From positions 1 to 64,000 of the forward strand of contig JAJPHJ010000067.1 of the NCBI GenBank assembly GCA_021325335.1: 64,000 nucleotides of DNA, read 5' to 3'. Position 1 is the first letter of the stretch. Each line of letters opens with the position of its first letter. The stretch is from Pseudomonadota bacterium (GTDB lineage: Bacteria; Vulcanimicrobiota; Vulcanimicrobiia; Eremiobacterales; Eremiobacteraceae). Below are positions 55,795 through 64,000 of the stretch, piece by piece. The notes under the pieces are model-generated. The model had not been told where the DNA came from. It worked only from the letters and a program-made list of their open reading frames with translations, and made no database searches. The translations under genes and the position numbers were made by a program.

Positions 55795-57093
55795 TCAAGA
55801 CTTTGTGCGCCCGGCTTCGGCCGCGCGATGGAGCAAAAGCTCGCGCTCGCGTCCGTTTCTGGTCAGCGAAGCCGCCCGCTCGAACTCAGCCCGGGCTTCT
55901 GCGAAGCGCCCGAGCTTTGCGAGAAAATCTCCGCGCGCCGCCGGCAAGTACGGGTAGTTGCGCAAGGATGGCTCCTCGACGAGAGCATCGGTGATCTCCA
56001 GGCCTGCGGCCGGCCCAAACGCCATGGCGACGGCGACCGCTCGATTGAGTTCCACGATCGGCGACGGCGTCAGCTGCGCGAGTGCATCGTAAAGCGCGAC
56101 GATCCGCTCCCAGTCCGTCTCTTGTGCGCTGCCCGCGCGGGCATGGCAGGCGGCGATCGAGGCCTGCAGCGCATAGGGCCCGAGCGTCGTTCCGAGCGCC
56201 TCGGCGCGTTGCAGCGCCGCGAGACCGCGGCGTACGAGCAAGTGATTCCAACGCCCGCGGTCCTGCTCGAGCAGCGGCACGGCTTGGCCTGACGCGCCTG
56301 TTCGCGCGTGCACGCGCGATGCTTGGATTTCCATGAGCGCGACGAGACCGTGGACTTCGGGTTCGTCTGGAGTGAGCGCCGACAAGATGCGTCCGAGACG
56401 AAGCGCGTCCTCGCAGAGCGCGGGCCGCATCCAGTCGTCGCCAGCAGTTGCCGAGTAGCCCTCGTTGAAGATCAAGTAGATCACTTCGAGTACCGACGAC
56501 AGTCGAGCGGCTCGTTCCGGTCCTTGCGGCGTCTCAAAAGGAACTCGCGCCTCGGACAGCGTTCGCTTGGCTCGCACAATGCGCTGCGCGATCGTGGAGG
56601 CGGGGACCAAGAAGGCGCGGGCGATCTCCTCTGTCGTCAAACCGCCGACGAGGCGTAGCGTGAGCGCGACTCGTGCTTCAAAAGGAAGCACCGGGTGGCA
56701 GGCGATGAACACGAGCCGCAAGAGATCGTCGTCGATGTCTTCGCCAAACGGATCGCCATGATCAGGCTCGGCAAGCGCCTGGCGTATTTCCAGATCGCGA
56801 ATCAACTGTTCGTGCTTGCGCTCGAAGCGCTTGTCGCGACGAAACCAATCGATCGCTCGATGTTTCGCGGTGGCCATGAGCCAGGCGGCCGGTTTTTTCG
56901 GTACGCCCGACTCAGGCCATTGTTCGAGGGCGGCGACGAGCGCATCTCCGGCCAGTTCCTCGGCGAGACCGACGTCGCGCACGATCCGCGTGAGACCCGC
57001 GATCAGCTTGGCGGATTCGATCCGCCAGACCGCGTCGACCGCGTCGTGCGTGGCGCCCGTCTGGGCCGATCCATTAGGATGAGGCTTTTGCAT
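55795..57093 (-). CDS. ECF42-like RNA polymerase sigma factor (DUF6596)
   Basis: sigma70 regions 2/4 (AWLMATAKHRAIDWFRRDKRFERK; LRLVGGLTTEEIARAFLVPASTIAQRIVRAKRTL) plus long C-terminal TPR-like domain. Confidence 0.93.
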   Translation of the reverse strand: MQKPHPNGSAQTGATHDAVDAVWRIESAKLIAGLTRIVRDVGLAEELAGDALVAALEQWPESGVPKKPAAWLMATAKHRAIDWFRRDKRFERKHEQLIRDLEIRQALAEPDHGDPFGEDIDDDLLRLVFIACHPVLPFEARVALTLRLVGGLTTEEIARAFLVPASTIAQRIVRAKRTLSEARVPFETPQGPERAARLSSVLEVIYLIFNEGYSATAGDDWMRPALCEDALRLGRILSALTPDEPEVHGLVALMEIQASRVHARTGASGQAVPLLEQDRGRWNHLLVRRGLAALQRAEALGTTLGPYALQASIAACHARAGSAQETDWERIVALYDALAQLTPSPIVELNRAVAVAMAFGPAAGLEITDALVEEPSLRNYPYLPAARGDFLAKLGRFAEARAEFERAASLTRNGRERELLLHRAAEAGRTKS

Positions 57094-57508
57094 TCTCCGC
57101 CATCTTCGGGCCTAGACGCTCCTCGCGTTTTCGAAGCTCAGGCGCGACTTCGTCACCGAAATCATCCGCCTCGAAGATCTGCCGGATTTCGAGCTCGACA
57201 CCGCCGTCGAACAAGGGCGCGCGCTTCATCCACTCGATCGCCTCTTGTTTGGTTTTGGTCTGGATGATCCAAAAGCCGGCGATGATCTCTTTCGACTCCG
57301 TGAATGGGCCATCGATGACGGTACGCTTGGTACCCTCGAATCTGATGCGTGCGCCCTTCGATGTGGGTTGCAACCCGTCGCCGGCGAGCATCACGCCTGC
57401 CTTGACCAGTTCTTCATTGAACTTCCCCATTTCGGCAAACTGCTCGGCTGACGGCAACACGCCGGCTTCGCTGTTCTTGTCGCCCGGGACGATAACCATA
57501 AATCTCAT
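57074..57508 (-). CDS. YCII/DGPF family protein
   Basis: MRFMVIVPGDKNSEAG...VIDGPFTESKEIIAGFWIIQTKTKQEAIEWMKRAP; overlaps sigma factor start. Confidence 0.93.
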   Translation of the reverse strand: MRFMVIVPGDKNSEAGVLPSAEQFAEMGKFNEELVKAGVMLAGDGLQPTSKGARIRFEGTKRTVIDGPFTESKEIIAGFWIIQTKTKQEAIEWMKRAPLFDGGVELEIRQIFEADDFGDEVAPELRKREERLGPKMAENAKASS

Positions 57509-57637
57509 GATTTCTCTCCTTCAAGTTGGGCTACTCGGGTAGCTCCTACCACCACGTCGAACGAGCGGGGCGTACTTCGACATGTCGCCCAAGAATTTTT
57601 TGCGCGAAGGTACCGGCTGGTTGCTTGTGGCGCCTTT

Positions 57638-59485
57638 TCAGTGGTAATCCGGACTCGAGACGCTCAACGTTATGGTGGCGATGCCGGTCGTCGCACCTGA
57701 TGTTTGCTTGGTTGCAATGATGGTCGACCGGTCGTTTTTCAGCTCGCAGACTTGCGTCACGTGCGCGAACAAATAGAAAGGACCGGCTTTCTCATTGCTC
57801 GCGGCGTCGTACTCCCACGGGATGTCCACGGTTTCATGGCCGGGGGCAAAAGGCGGCGTCGCCGGCTGGCGGCCGGACCAAACGTCGTCCGGCTGCGCGA
57901 GCCGCCAGCCCTTGCCGGGGACGAGCGAGGACACCACTTCCGGGTTCTCCACAGGCTTGTGCGACAGTCCGTTCATCCACGAGTAGTAGCCTGAGGCGCT
58001 ATAGATCGCGTCTTGCTCTCGCACCCCGATGTATTCGAAGGAGACCGTATCCGGTTGTAGATAGACGTTCGCTTCAAAGCCAATGTCGGGCCAACCCTGG
58101 TGATGGTGGATTTCCGTGCTCGGAATGCGCTCGAAATAAAGCCCGGTCGGCGCGATGACGTCAAACGTGATGCTGGCAGTCGCCGACGTCGCAGTATCGA
58201 CGGCGACGATCGTTTCGTGTGCCGGGGTGATGCTTGCCGAGTAGATGCTTGTCTTGCCGCTCGGCGTGACGGTCCCTTCGCCGCCCGAAATCGTCCAATT
58301 CGCGTCCGCGCCGGAAAAGGTGAGCTTGACCTGCTCCCCGACCCCGACCGTCAGGCGCGTCCGGTCCGCTGGAGCGGTTGCGACGGTTTGCGAGGTGATG
58401 GTCGCATTCGGCGTCGGTGTTGGAGCCGGACCGTTGCCCGGTTGCGGCGCTTGCGTCAGCGGCTGCACAGACGGCGTTCCTGGATTGTTCACGACATTGC
58501 TGAAGGGCACGGGTGCGCCGCTGCCGGGCGGGCCTAGCCCGATCATGCGCGTGCTGCTCAGGTGCTGCGGATTGAGCACGCGCACCTGATAGGTGCCGGG
58601 CGTCGCATAATTCCCGCTCGTCACGAACCGCACGTAGACCTGATCGGAATAGCGGCTCCACGGTGTCTCGCCGGAGCCGCCCCGCTCGAGGGGGATCAAA
58701 GGGACGAGCTCGTGTGCGAGCTCGGCAAATGTCGGCGGCGGCTGCGCCATCTCTTCCCGCAGCGTCTCCATCTGAAGCACTGCTTGACCGGCCGGCCCGA
58801 GGCGGCCGAGCGCGCTTTCGAACGACGGCATCCCGGGGACTTTCCCCGCAACTTGCTCATACTGCGCTCGGATGCGCAGGTAGACGTCAGCACTGAGGTG
58901 CGATCGGAAATCAGGTATGACGCGATCGACGATGGCACGCTGCGGCGCCTGCATCTCGCTGTAGGCGAGCCCTGCTTGGATCTCCCACGATAGCACCTGT
59001 AACGCGTGGTGCTCGATTTGGTACGACGGCGCGCGTGCGTTGAGCGCGCGAAAGATATCGGCCGCGGAGCCGCGGAGCGCGGCGACCAGATAACGATGGC
59101 CGCTCGGGCTCCCGGCGTGCACTTGCATGCAGAAAACGTCGACCGTGAAGGCGTAGTCCCCAGGCGGCAAAGGCACGGTGCCGTCCTGAGAGCGGCGAAG
59201 CGACGCGGTGATGTCGGGGTTTCGCGGCGTCGCAAAAGGCGGTCCGGGCAGCTGGCTCGTAGGATAGGCGTCCGATGGCGAGACGACGACCGGCAATTGA
59301 GCACCGATCGTTTTTCCAAAAGACGATAGCGCAGCACGAACCGCGACATCCTGAGCGTTGCTGAACGGGTTGGGGAATAATGACTGCGCCCTGGTCGCCG
59401 GCGAGCCTGCGAGCGCAACCACGCAGGTCGCGATCCCCAACGACAAGATTGCTCGAACCGCTATCCCGAGCCGCATGATCCGCAC
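57638..59485 (-). CDS. secreted protein with Ig-like region
   Basis: signal peptide; Ser/Thr/Pro-rich middle; TLSVSSPDYH end. Confidence 0.65.
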   Translation of the reverse strand: MRIMRLGIAVRAILSLGIATCVVALAGSPATRAQSLFPNPFSNAQDVAVRAALSSFGKTIGAQLPVVVSPSDAYPTSQLPGPPFATPRNPDITASLRRSQDGTVPLPPGDYAFTVDVFCMQVHAGSPSGHRYLVAALRGSAADIFRALNARAPSYQIEHHALQVLSWEIQAGLAYSEMQAPQRAIVDRVIPDFRSHLSADVYLRIRAQYEQVAGKVPGMPSFESALGRLGPAGQAVLQMETLREEMAQPPPTFAELAHELVPLIPLERGGSGETPWSRYSDQVYVRFVTSGNYATPGTYQVRVLNPQHLSSTRMIGLGPPGSGAPVPFSNVVNNPGTPSVQPLTQAPQPGNGPAPTPTPNATITSQTVATAPADRTRLTVGVGEQVKLTFSGADANWTISGGEGTVTPSGKTSIYSASITPAHETIVAVDTATSATASITFDVIAPTGLYFERIPSTEIHHHQGWPDIGFEANVYLQPDTVSFEYIGVREQDAIYSASGYYSWMNGLSHKPVENPEVVSSLVPGKGWRLAQPDDVWSGRQPATPPFAPGHETVDIPWEYDAASNEKAGPFYLFAHVTQVCELKNDRSTIIATKQTSGATTGIATITLSVSSPDYH

Positions 59486-59558
59486 CGCCAGACGTGGGCG
59501 CGCCGAGGTCTACGGCGCGCCCGGTCTTGCGAGGTTTCTACTTGTCTTCGAATCGAGG

Positions 59559-60179
59559 TCAGTGCGTCATCGCGGGCATGTCGGGGTGCGCGTACGTGAA
59601 GGTATAGCCGGTGGCCGGGCACTTCACGTTGGCATTGGTCGGGCTGAAAATACCGGCCGGATTGGGCTTCCACAGCCAGACGTGGAGATCGTAGTGGATG
59701 AGGTTCTTCGGCATCGCGGGATAGTGCCCGTACATGGGGCCGTAGAACTTGTGACCGAACAGCACCGGGGGCTGCATGCCTTTCGAATAGGGCATGAACC
59801 ACTCGGCGCCGGTGAGGTGCAGCTTCCCGGCATCATCCTTTTCGTAGAGCAAGACCTGCGGCTTCGCGGGGTCGAGTTTGGGACCGACGAGCGCGAAGTT
59901 GACGAAGTGCACACCCATCGCTCCGGCCGGGTAGGGCATGCCGTTCATCGTGCCGCCTGAGGTGAAGTTGATGCATCCGACCGTGGAAAGATATCCATCG
60001 CGGATCGCGGCGAACGGGTCTTGGTATTTCTCCAGCGCGGTGCGCGCGGCTTGGAGCTGGGGCGTGAGCTGATCCGCGTTGACTCGGTCCGCGCATCCAG
60101 CGAAGAGCGCTGGCAACGCGAGGGCAGCGACGACCGCAAGGACGCGCGAAAGATGGGCAAGTCTCATGAGTACCGCCAT
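59559..60179 (-). CDS. secreted lipoprotein
   Basis: lipobox FAGC; conserved-looking GYLSTVGCINF...GAMGVHFVN. Confidence 0.75.
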   Translation of the reverse strand: MAVLMRLAHLSRVLAVVAALALPALFAGCADRVNADQLTPQLQAARTALEKYQDPFAAIRDGYLSTVGCINFTSGGTMNGMPYPAGAMGVHFVNFALVGPKLDPAKPQVLLYEKDDAGKLHLTGAEWFMPYSKGMQPPVLFGHKFYGPMYGHYPAMPKNLIHYDLHVWLWKPNPAGIFSPTNANVKCPATGYTFTYAHPDMPAMTH

Positions 60180-60296
60180 TTCATACAGAGGGAAAAGTGA
60201 ACGCGCATACGCGTTGGACTCGTACGTCCTTTGAACCTGCCGTGCGCGAGCGCATAAGCGTTCTAGCTCTCCCGCGATGCCTTCACCGGCGGGCGC

Positions 60297-61316
60297 GTGA
60301 AGCCGATGATCTCTAGTATGCGACTGTTTAAAATTGCGCGCACGCCTCTGTTGTGCGCGGTGCTCCTCGCGCTTGCAGCTTGCAGCTCGTCGTCAACCAA
60401 TCCCAATCCGTCGCCGACGAACGTGCCTCCGCCTGCGTTGCTCGCCGAGTACAGCGTTCCCACCGCCGGCGCGATACCGGCATTCATCACGCGTGGGCCG
60501 GACGGAAACATGTGGATCACCGAAGACGCTGCCGCCAAGCTTGCGAAAATCACGACGTCAGGAACCTTCACGGAGTATCCGGTGCCGACGTCCGGTTCGG
60601 CCCCGCTCGGCATCGTCACGGGGCCGGACGGCAACCTCTGGTTCGTGGAACAAAACGGCAACAACGTGGGCCGGTCGACGACGAGCGGCACCATGATCGA
60701 ATATCCGATTCCGACGGCGAACAGCGGGCCGATCGGCATCACCAATGGACCTGATGGCAATTTGTGGTTCACGGAGAGTGCGGGCAACAAGATCGGCCGC
60801 GTCACGCCCGGCGGCACGATCACCGAGTTCTCCATCCCGACGGCGTCGAGCCAGCCGACGGTGATCACGCAGGGTCCGGACGGCAATCTGTGGTTTGCAG
60901 AAGAAGCAGGGAACAACATCGGCAAGATCACGACCGCGGGAGCGATCACGGAATATCCGGTCCCAACCGCTGCGAGCGCGCCGGTCGGGATCGCTCAAGG
61001 TCCTGACGGCAATCTGTGGTTCACCGAGCTCAATGCCGATCGCATCGGGCGGATCACGACGAGCGGCACCGCTATGGACTTTCCGATCCCGACCGCAAAC
61101 GCCGGTCCGTTCGCCATCACGAAGGGCGCCGACAACAATCTGTGGTTCGCGGAGTTCAACAACGCTGCGATCGCACGGATCACGACCGCCGGCGTGGTGA
61201 CCGAATTCCCCGTCTTAGCGGCCGGGAGCCAGCCCGCGATCATCACCTCGGGGCCGAACGGCAACCTGTGGTTCACCGAGACTCAGGCCGACAAAGTCGG
61301 TAAATTCGCGCCGTAA
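60297..61316 (+). CDS. virginiamycin B lyase-like (Vgb) beta-propeller lipoprotein
   Basis: lipobox LAAC; repeats of ITxGPDGNLWFxExxxNxIGrITTxGxxxEfpIPTA. Confidence 0.88.
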   Translation: MKPMISSMRLFKIARTPLLCAVLLALAACSSSSTNPNPSPTNVPPPALLAEYSVPTAGAIPAFITRGPDGNMWITEDAAAKLAKITTSGTFTEYPVPTSGSAPLGIVTGPDGNLWFVEQNGNNVGRSTTSGTMIEYPIPTANSGPIGITNGPDGNLWFTESAGNKIGRVTPGGTITEFSIPTASSQPTVITQGPDGNLWFAEEAGNNIGKITTAGAITEYPVPTAASAPVGIAQGPDGNLWFTELNADRIGRITTSGTAMDFPIPTANAGPFAITKGADNNLWFAEFNNAAIARITTAGVVTEFPVLAAGSQPAIITSGPNGNLWFTETQADKVGKFAP

Positions 61317-61320
61317 GAGC

Positions 61321-63111
61321 TTAGCGTACGCCGGCCGCGGCCTGCACGGTCGCCAGCGGCTTCGACAGATCGTCGAGCAGTTCGGGGCCGACGATGGCGA
61401 GCGGCGTGGTGCCGTAGCACATGAGGCGGTCGTGAAAGTCCTGGAGCGAACCACGTGAGCCCATGGTCCGGAAATATTCGTGCTCGAGCAGATCGATCTG
61501 CTGGCGTCCGACGGTGTACGAAATGACGCCGCCAGGATCGAGCGCGATGCCGTCAACAGCGGCCTTGGCCGCAGCCGGACTGAAACCGGTCTGTTCCGCG
61601 AAATACGCCGCGGCCTGCGGCTCCGTCATCTCTCCGCTGGCGAGCTTCGCATCCACGATGGCGCGTGCGCCGCGGACACGCTCCCACTGCGCGACGTCGT
61701 AGCGCCCGTCGAGATGATCGCCGTAGAGGCCAAGAGCGACGAACATCTCCTCGCCGTAGTAGGCCCAACCTTCGGCGAAGGACGAACTGTCTTGGACCTT
61801 GCGCACGAGATCGGGATTGCGCCGCGCGATGGAGAGCTGGACGAAGTGACCTGGCATCGCCTCGTGAGCCGCAGTCGAGAGGATCCGGTCGCGATCGAAA
61901 TCTTCGTTCGGATCCAGCCGCGCGGCCGCGTCTGCAAGCGACACGGGAGGTGTGATGAAGTAGAATCCGCTCGAGCTGCGGGCGAAGAGGCGCGGCGGAT
62001 TCATCGATGCGCCGGGAGAGACGGGTTGCAGGAACTTCGGCGTTTCCACGACGTCGATGCGCCCGAGCCACGAGGGCACGTCGATCACCTTGTTGACGGT
62101 CACGAATTGGCGTAAGTATGCGATCTGCTTGCGATAGTAGGGGATGAGCGCGGGGCCACCGGGTGCGAGGCCGCCGCCGCTCGCCGGACCGAGCGGCGTG
62201 CCGTGCAGCCGGGCTAGGTGCAAGACCCAATAGGAGGTCGCCCATCCGTGCGCGAGCTCGTCCAACGCCATGGGTTCGATAGTAGCCGCCGAAAATGGCA
62301 ACAACAGCTCGTCGTGGAGCATCGCGTCGTAGGCGCGTCTTCCCATCACGTAGTTCTCGGGCCACGTCGAGACGTGGGCATCGATGTAGGCTTTCTCCTG
62401 GGCGATGGCTGCGAGCGCCCCGTCGCGAGCCGCGGCGAAGCGCGCGAAGGCAGGCGGGCTCATCTGCGCTTTCGCCGCCGCCGTCAACGGGCCGCCGAAG
62501 AAATCCGGGGCACCAGCGAGTTCTGCGGACCCGACGCTGCTTTGCAGGCGGCCGGGGCTGGTGACAAGCGCATCGCCGGCGCGGATGTATGCAGGCGCGG
62601 CTTGCAAGCGCGAGGTGATATCGCTCCAGGCCGCGGCGACGTCGGCGCTCGTCGCGCCTTCCTGCCCCGCAATGGGCAGGTGCTGGAACTGGTTGTAAAT
62701 CGCGTCGACGATCGCGATGCCTGGTCCCGAGTAATCTTTGTGACTCGTGCGGTAGAGCGTCAATTGCCGCTCCATCGTCGTCAAGTGCGCGCGCAGCAGG
62801 GTGGCGTCATCGCGCACCGATCGCGGTTCGCCCGCCAAGGGGATCGCGGCCAGCCGGGCTTGCCAGCCGTGGATGAGCCCAAGATCGCGCGACTCTTCGG
62901 CGGCCGACGGCGCGTCGAGCTTCCCATCGTAACCGGAGATGCCGAGCGAGGTCGCGACGATGGGGTGCAGCGCTGCCCACCGGAACGTCATGTCCTGGGC
63001 GAGCGATTGCAAGGCATTATAGGAAGAATCGGCCGCGAGCCCGCGCGAGGCGAACAGCGCGAGGGCGACGGCCAGGAGCGCGAGGCGGAGCACGAGGGTC
63101 ACTGGCCGCAT
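61321..63111 (-). CDS. DUF885 family protein
   Basis: STAAHEAMPGHFVQL; SFAEGWAYYGEEM; GSRGSLQDFHDRLM. Confidence 0.92.
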   Translation of the reverse strand: MRPVTLVLRLALLAVALALFASRGLAADSSYNALQSLAQDMTFRWAALHPIVATSLGISGYDGKLDAPSAAEESRDLGLIHGWQARLAAIPLAGEPRSVRDDATLLRAHLTTMERQLTLYRTSHKDYSGPGIAIVDAIYNQFQHLPIAGQEGATSADVAAAWSDITSRLQAAPAYIRAGDALVTSPGRLQSSVGSAELAGAPDFFGGPLTAAAKAQMSPPAFARFAAARDGALAAIAQEKAYIDAHVSTWPENYVMGRRAYDAMLHDELLLPFSAATIEPMALDELAHGWATSYWVLHLARLHGTPLGPASGGGLAPGGPALIPYYRKQIAYLRQFVTVNKVIDVPSWLGRIDVVETPKFLQPVSPGASMNPPRLFARSSSGFYFITPPVSLADAAARLDPNEDFDRDRILSTAAHEAMPGHFVQLSIARRNPDLVRKVQDSSSFAEGWAYYGEEMFVALGLYGDHLDGRYDVAQWERVRGARAIVDAKLASGEMTEPQAAAYFAEQTGFSPAAAKAAVDGIALDPGGVISYTVGRQQIDLLEHEYFRTMGSRGSLQDFHDRLMCYGTTPLAIVGPELLDDLSKPLATVQAAAGVR

Positions 63112-63114
63112 CGC

Positions 63115-64000
63115 CTAGCGCGCCCTGGCGGCCGCTGGCGCCTTGTTGCTTTTCTCAGCAAGGATATCCGCGAGCGCGGCCACCACCATGTCCACTTCTT
63201 GCGGCGTGTTGTAGTGGGCCAAACCGATGCGCACCACGCCATCCTCTTCGTCAAGGCCGAGACTGCGCGCCAGCTCCAAGGCGAAGTTGTGGCCCGACCA
63301 GACGAAAATGCCCCGCTGCGCGAGCGCGGAGGCGATCTCGGCCGAGCGGCGGGAGGCGTGCGTGAAAGATACGGTCGGCACGCGATGCTCCATGTGCGCG
63401 GCGTCGCTGATCCCGCGGATCTCGACCCCGGAAATGGCGAGCAAGCCGTCGATGAGCCTTTGTGTGAGTGCTGTTTCCCAAGCGGTGATCTGAGCGAAGG
63501 CGCTCTCGATGCGCGAGCGGCGGCTGTCCGACGCCGCGGCCGATTGGCCGAGCCACTCGAGGTACTCGACGGCTGCGATGGTCGCGGCGTATAGCTCGAG
63601 CTGCGGCGTGCCTACTTCGAAGCGGTCCGGCAGCGTGTCGGGGACGGGACGAACTTTGTAGGCATACATATCCTGCAAGAGGTCTTCTTTGCCCCACAAC
63701 ACGCCGACGTGCGGCCCGTAGATCTTGTATGCGGAACACGTCAGAAAATCGCAACCGAGCGAGGGCGCATCCACGAGACGGTGTGGCGCGAACTGCACCG
63801 CGTCAACGTACACGAGCGCTCCCGTTTTCTTGGCGCGCGCGGCGAGCGTGCGAACGTCGTTGATCGAGCCTGTGAGATTGCTGGCATAGTTCAGCGCGAG
63901 CAGCCGCGTGCGGTCCGAGAGTACCTCATCAAGCGCGTGCGGTTCGATGCGCCACGAATGCTTGTCGAAGGGCAACCAGCGCACCACCATGCCTCGTTCT
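63115..64000 (-). CDS. class V aminotransferase / cysteine desulfurase-like, 5' end beyond window
   Basis: ALNYASNLTGSINDVRTLAARAKKTGALVYVDAVQFAPHRLVD...CDFLTCSAYKIYGPHVGVLWG; frame open to window end. Confidence 0.88.
   Translation of the reverse strand, partial: ERGMVVRWLPFDKHSWRIEPHALDEVLSDRTRLLALNYASNLTGSINDVRTLAARAKKTGALVYVDAVQFAPHRLVDAPSLGCDFLTCSAYKIYGPHVGVLWGKEDLLQDMYAYKVRPVPDTLPDRFEVGTPQLELYAATIAAVEYLEWLGQSAAASDSRRSRIESAFAQITAWETALTQRLIDGLLAISGVEIRGISDAAHMEHRVPTVSFTHASRRSAEIASALAQRGIFVWSGHNFALELARSLGLDEEDGVVRIGLAHYNTPQEVDMVVAALADILAEKSNKAPAAARAR

Noticed and set aside
1-64000. CRISPR arrays
   Set aside because: I saw no array of regularly spaced 23-40 bp direct repeats with unique spacers. 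Periodicity at 19.3-20.2 kb and 60.4-61.3 kb is protein-coding beta-propeller repeats.
1-64000. Selenocysteine machinery (selA/B/C/D) or tRNA-Sec inside the window
   Set aside because: None recognised. The selenoprotein claim therefore rests on sequence context and must be checked genome-wide.

Overview
The window is about 64 kb of GC-rich bacterial chromosome. I cannot place the organism from this sequence. It has three tRNA genes: CAT, Glu-TTC and Val-TAC. A roughly 12-kb integrated element fills 7189-19245. It sits in tRNA-Val with an imperfect 45-bp duplication of the tRNA 3' half at its far end. It carries a tyrosine integrase, an XRE regulator, an Xis-like protein, a CHC2/TOPRIM/RecA-like primase-helicase, a TubC-docking-like small protein, an 829-aa LPD38/internal-virion-like protein and a cargo block (DUF3800 plus unknowns). 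It has no recognisable capsid, terminase or conjugation genes. A second, weaker tRNA-Glu 3'-end remnant at 5982-6007 suggests an older island upstream. A defence-like cluster spans 34.9-42.3 kb: PD-(D/E)XK-like protein, WYL regulator, RNase-H-like protein, DUF2075 helicase, a frameshifted restriction-like gene and an HNH nuclease. The rest is mostly envelope, transport and secreted-protein genes: CapA, PBP4/DacB, a sugar ABC transporter, class C-type serine hydrolases, a class A beta-lactamase, GH25, phospholipase C, a Vgb-like protein, DUF885, and an ECF42-like sigma factor with a YCII/DGPF partner. The most notable observation is a probable selenoprotein hidden by the ORF caller at 53423-53989. 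It is a thioredoxin-like protein whose active site reads T-U-G-G-C-K across an in-frame TGA, followed by a hairpin that fits the bacterial SECIS consensus.
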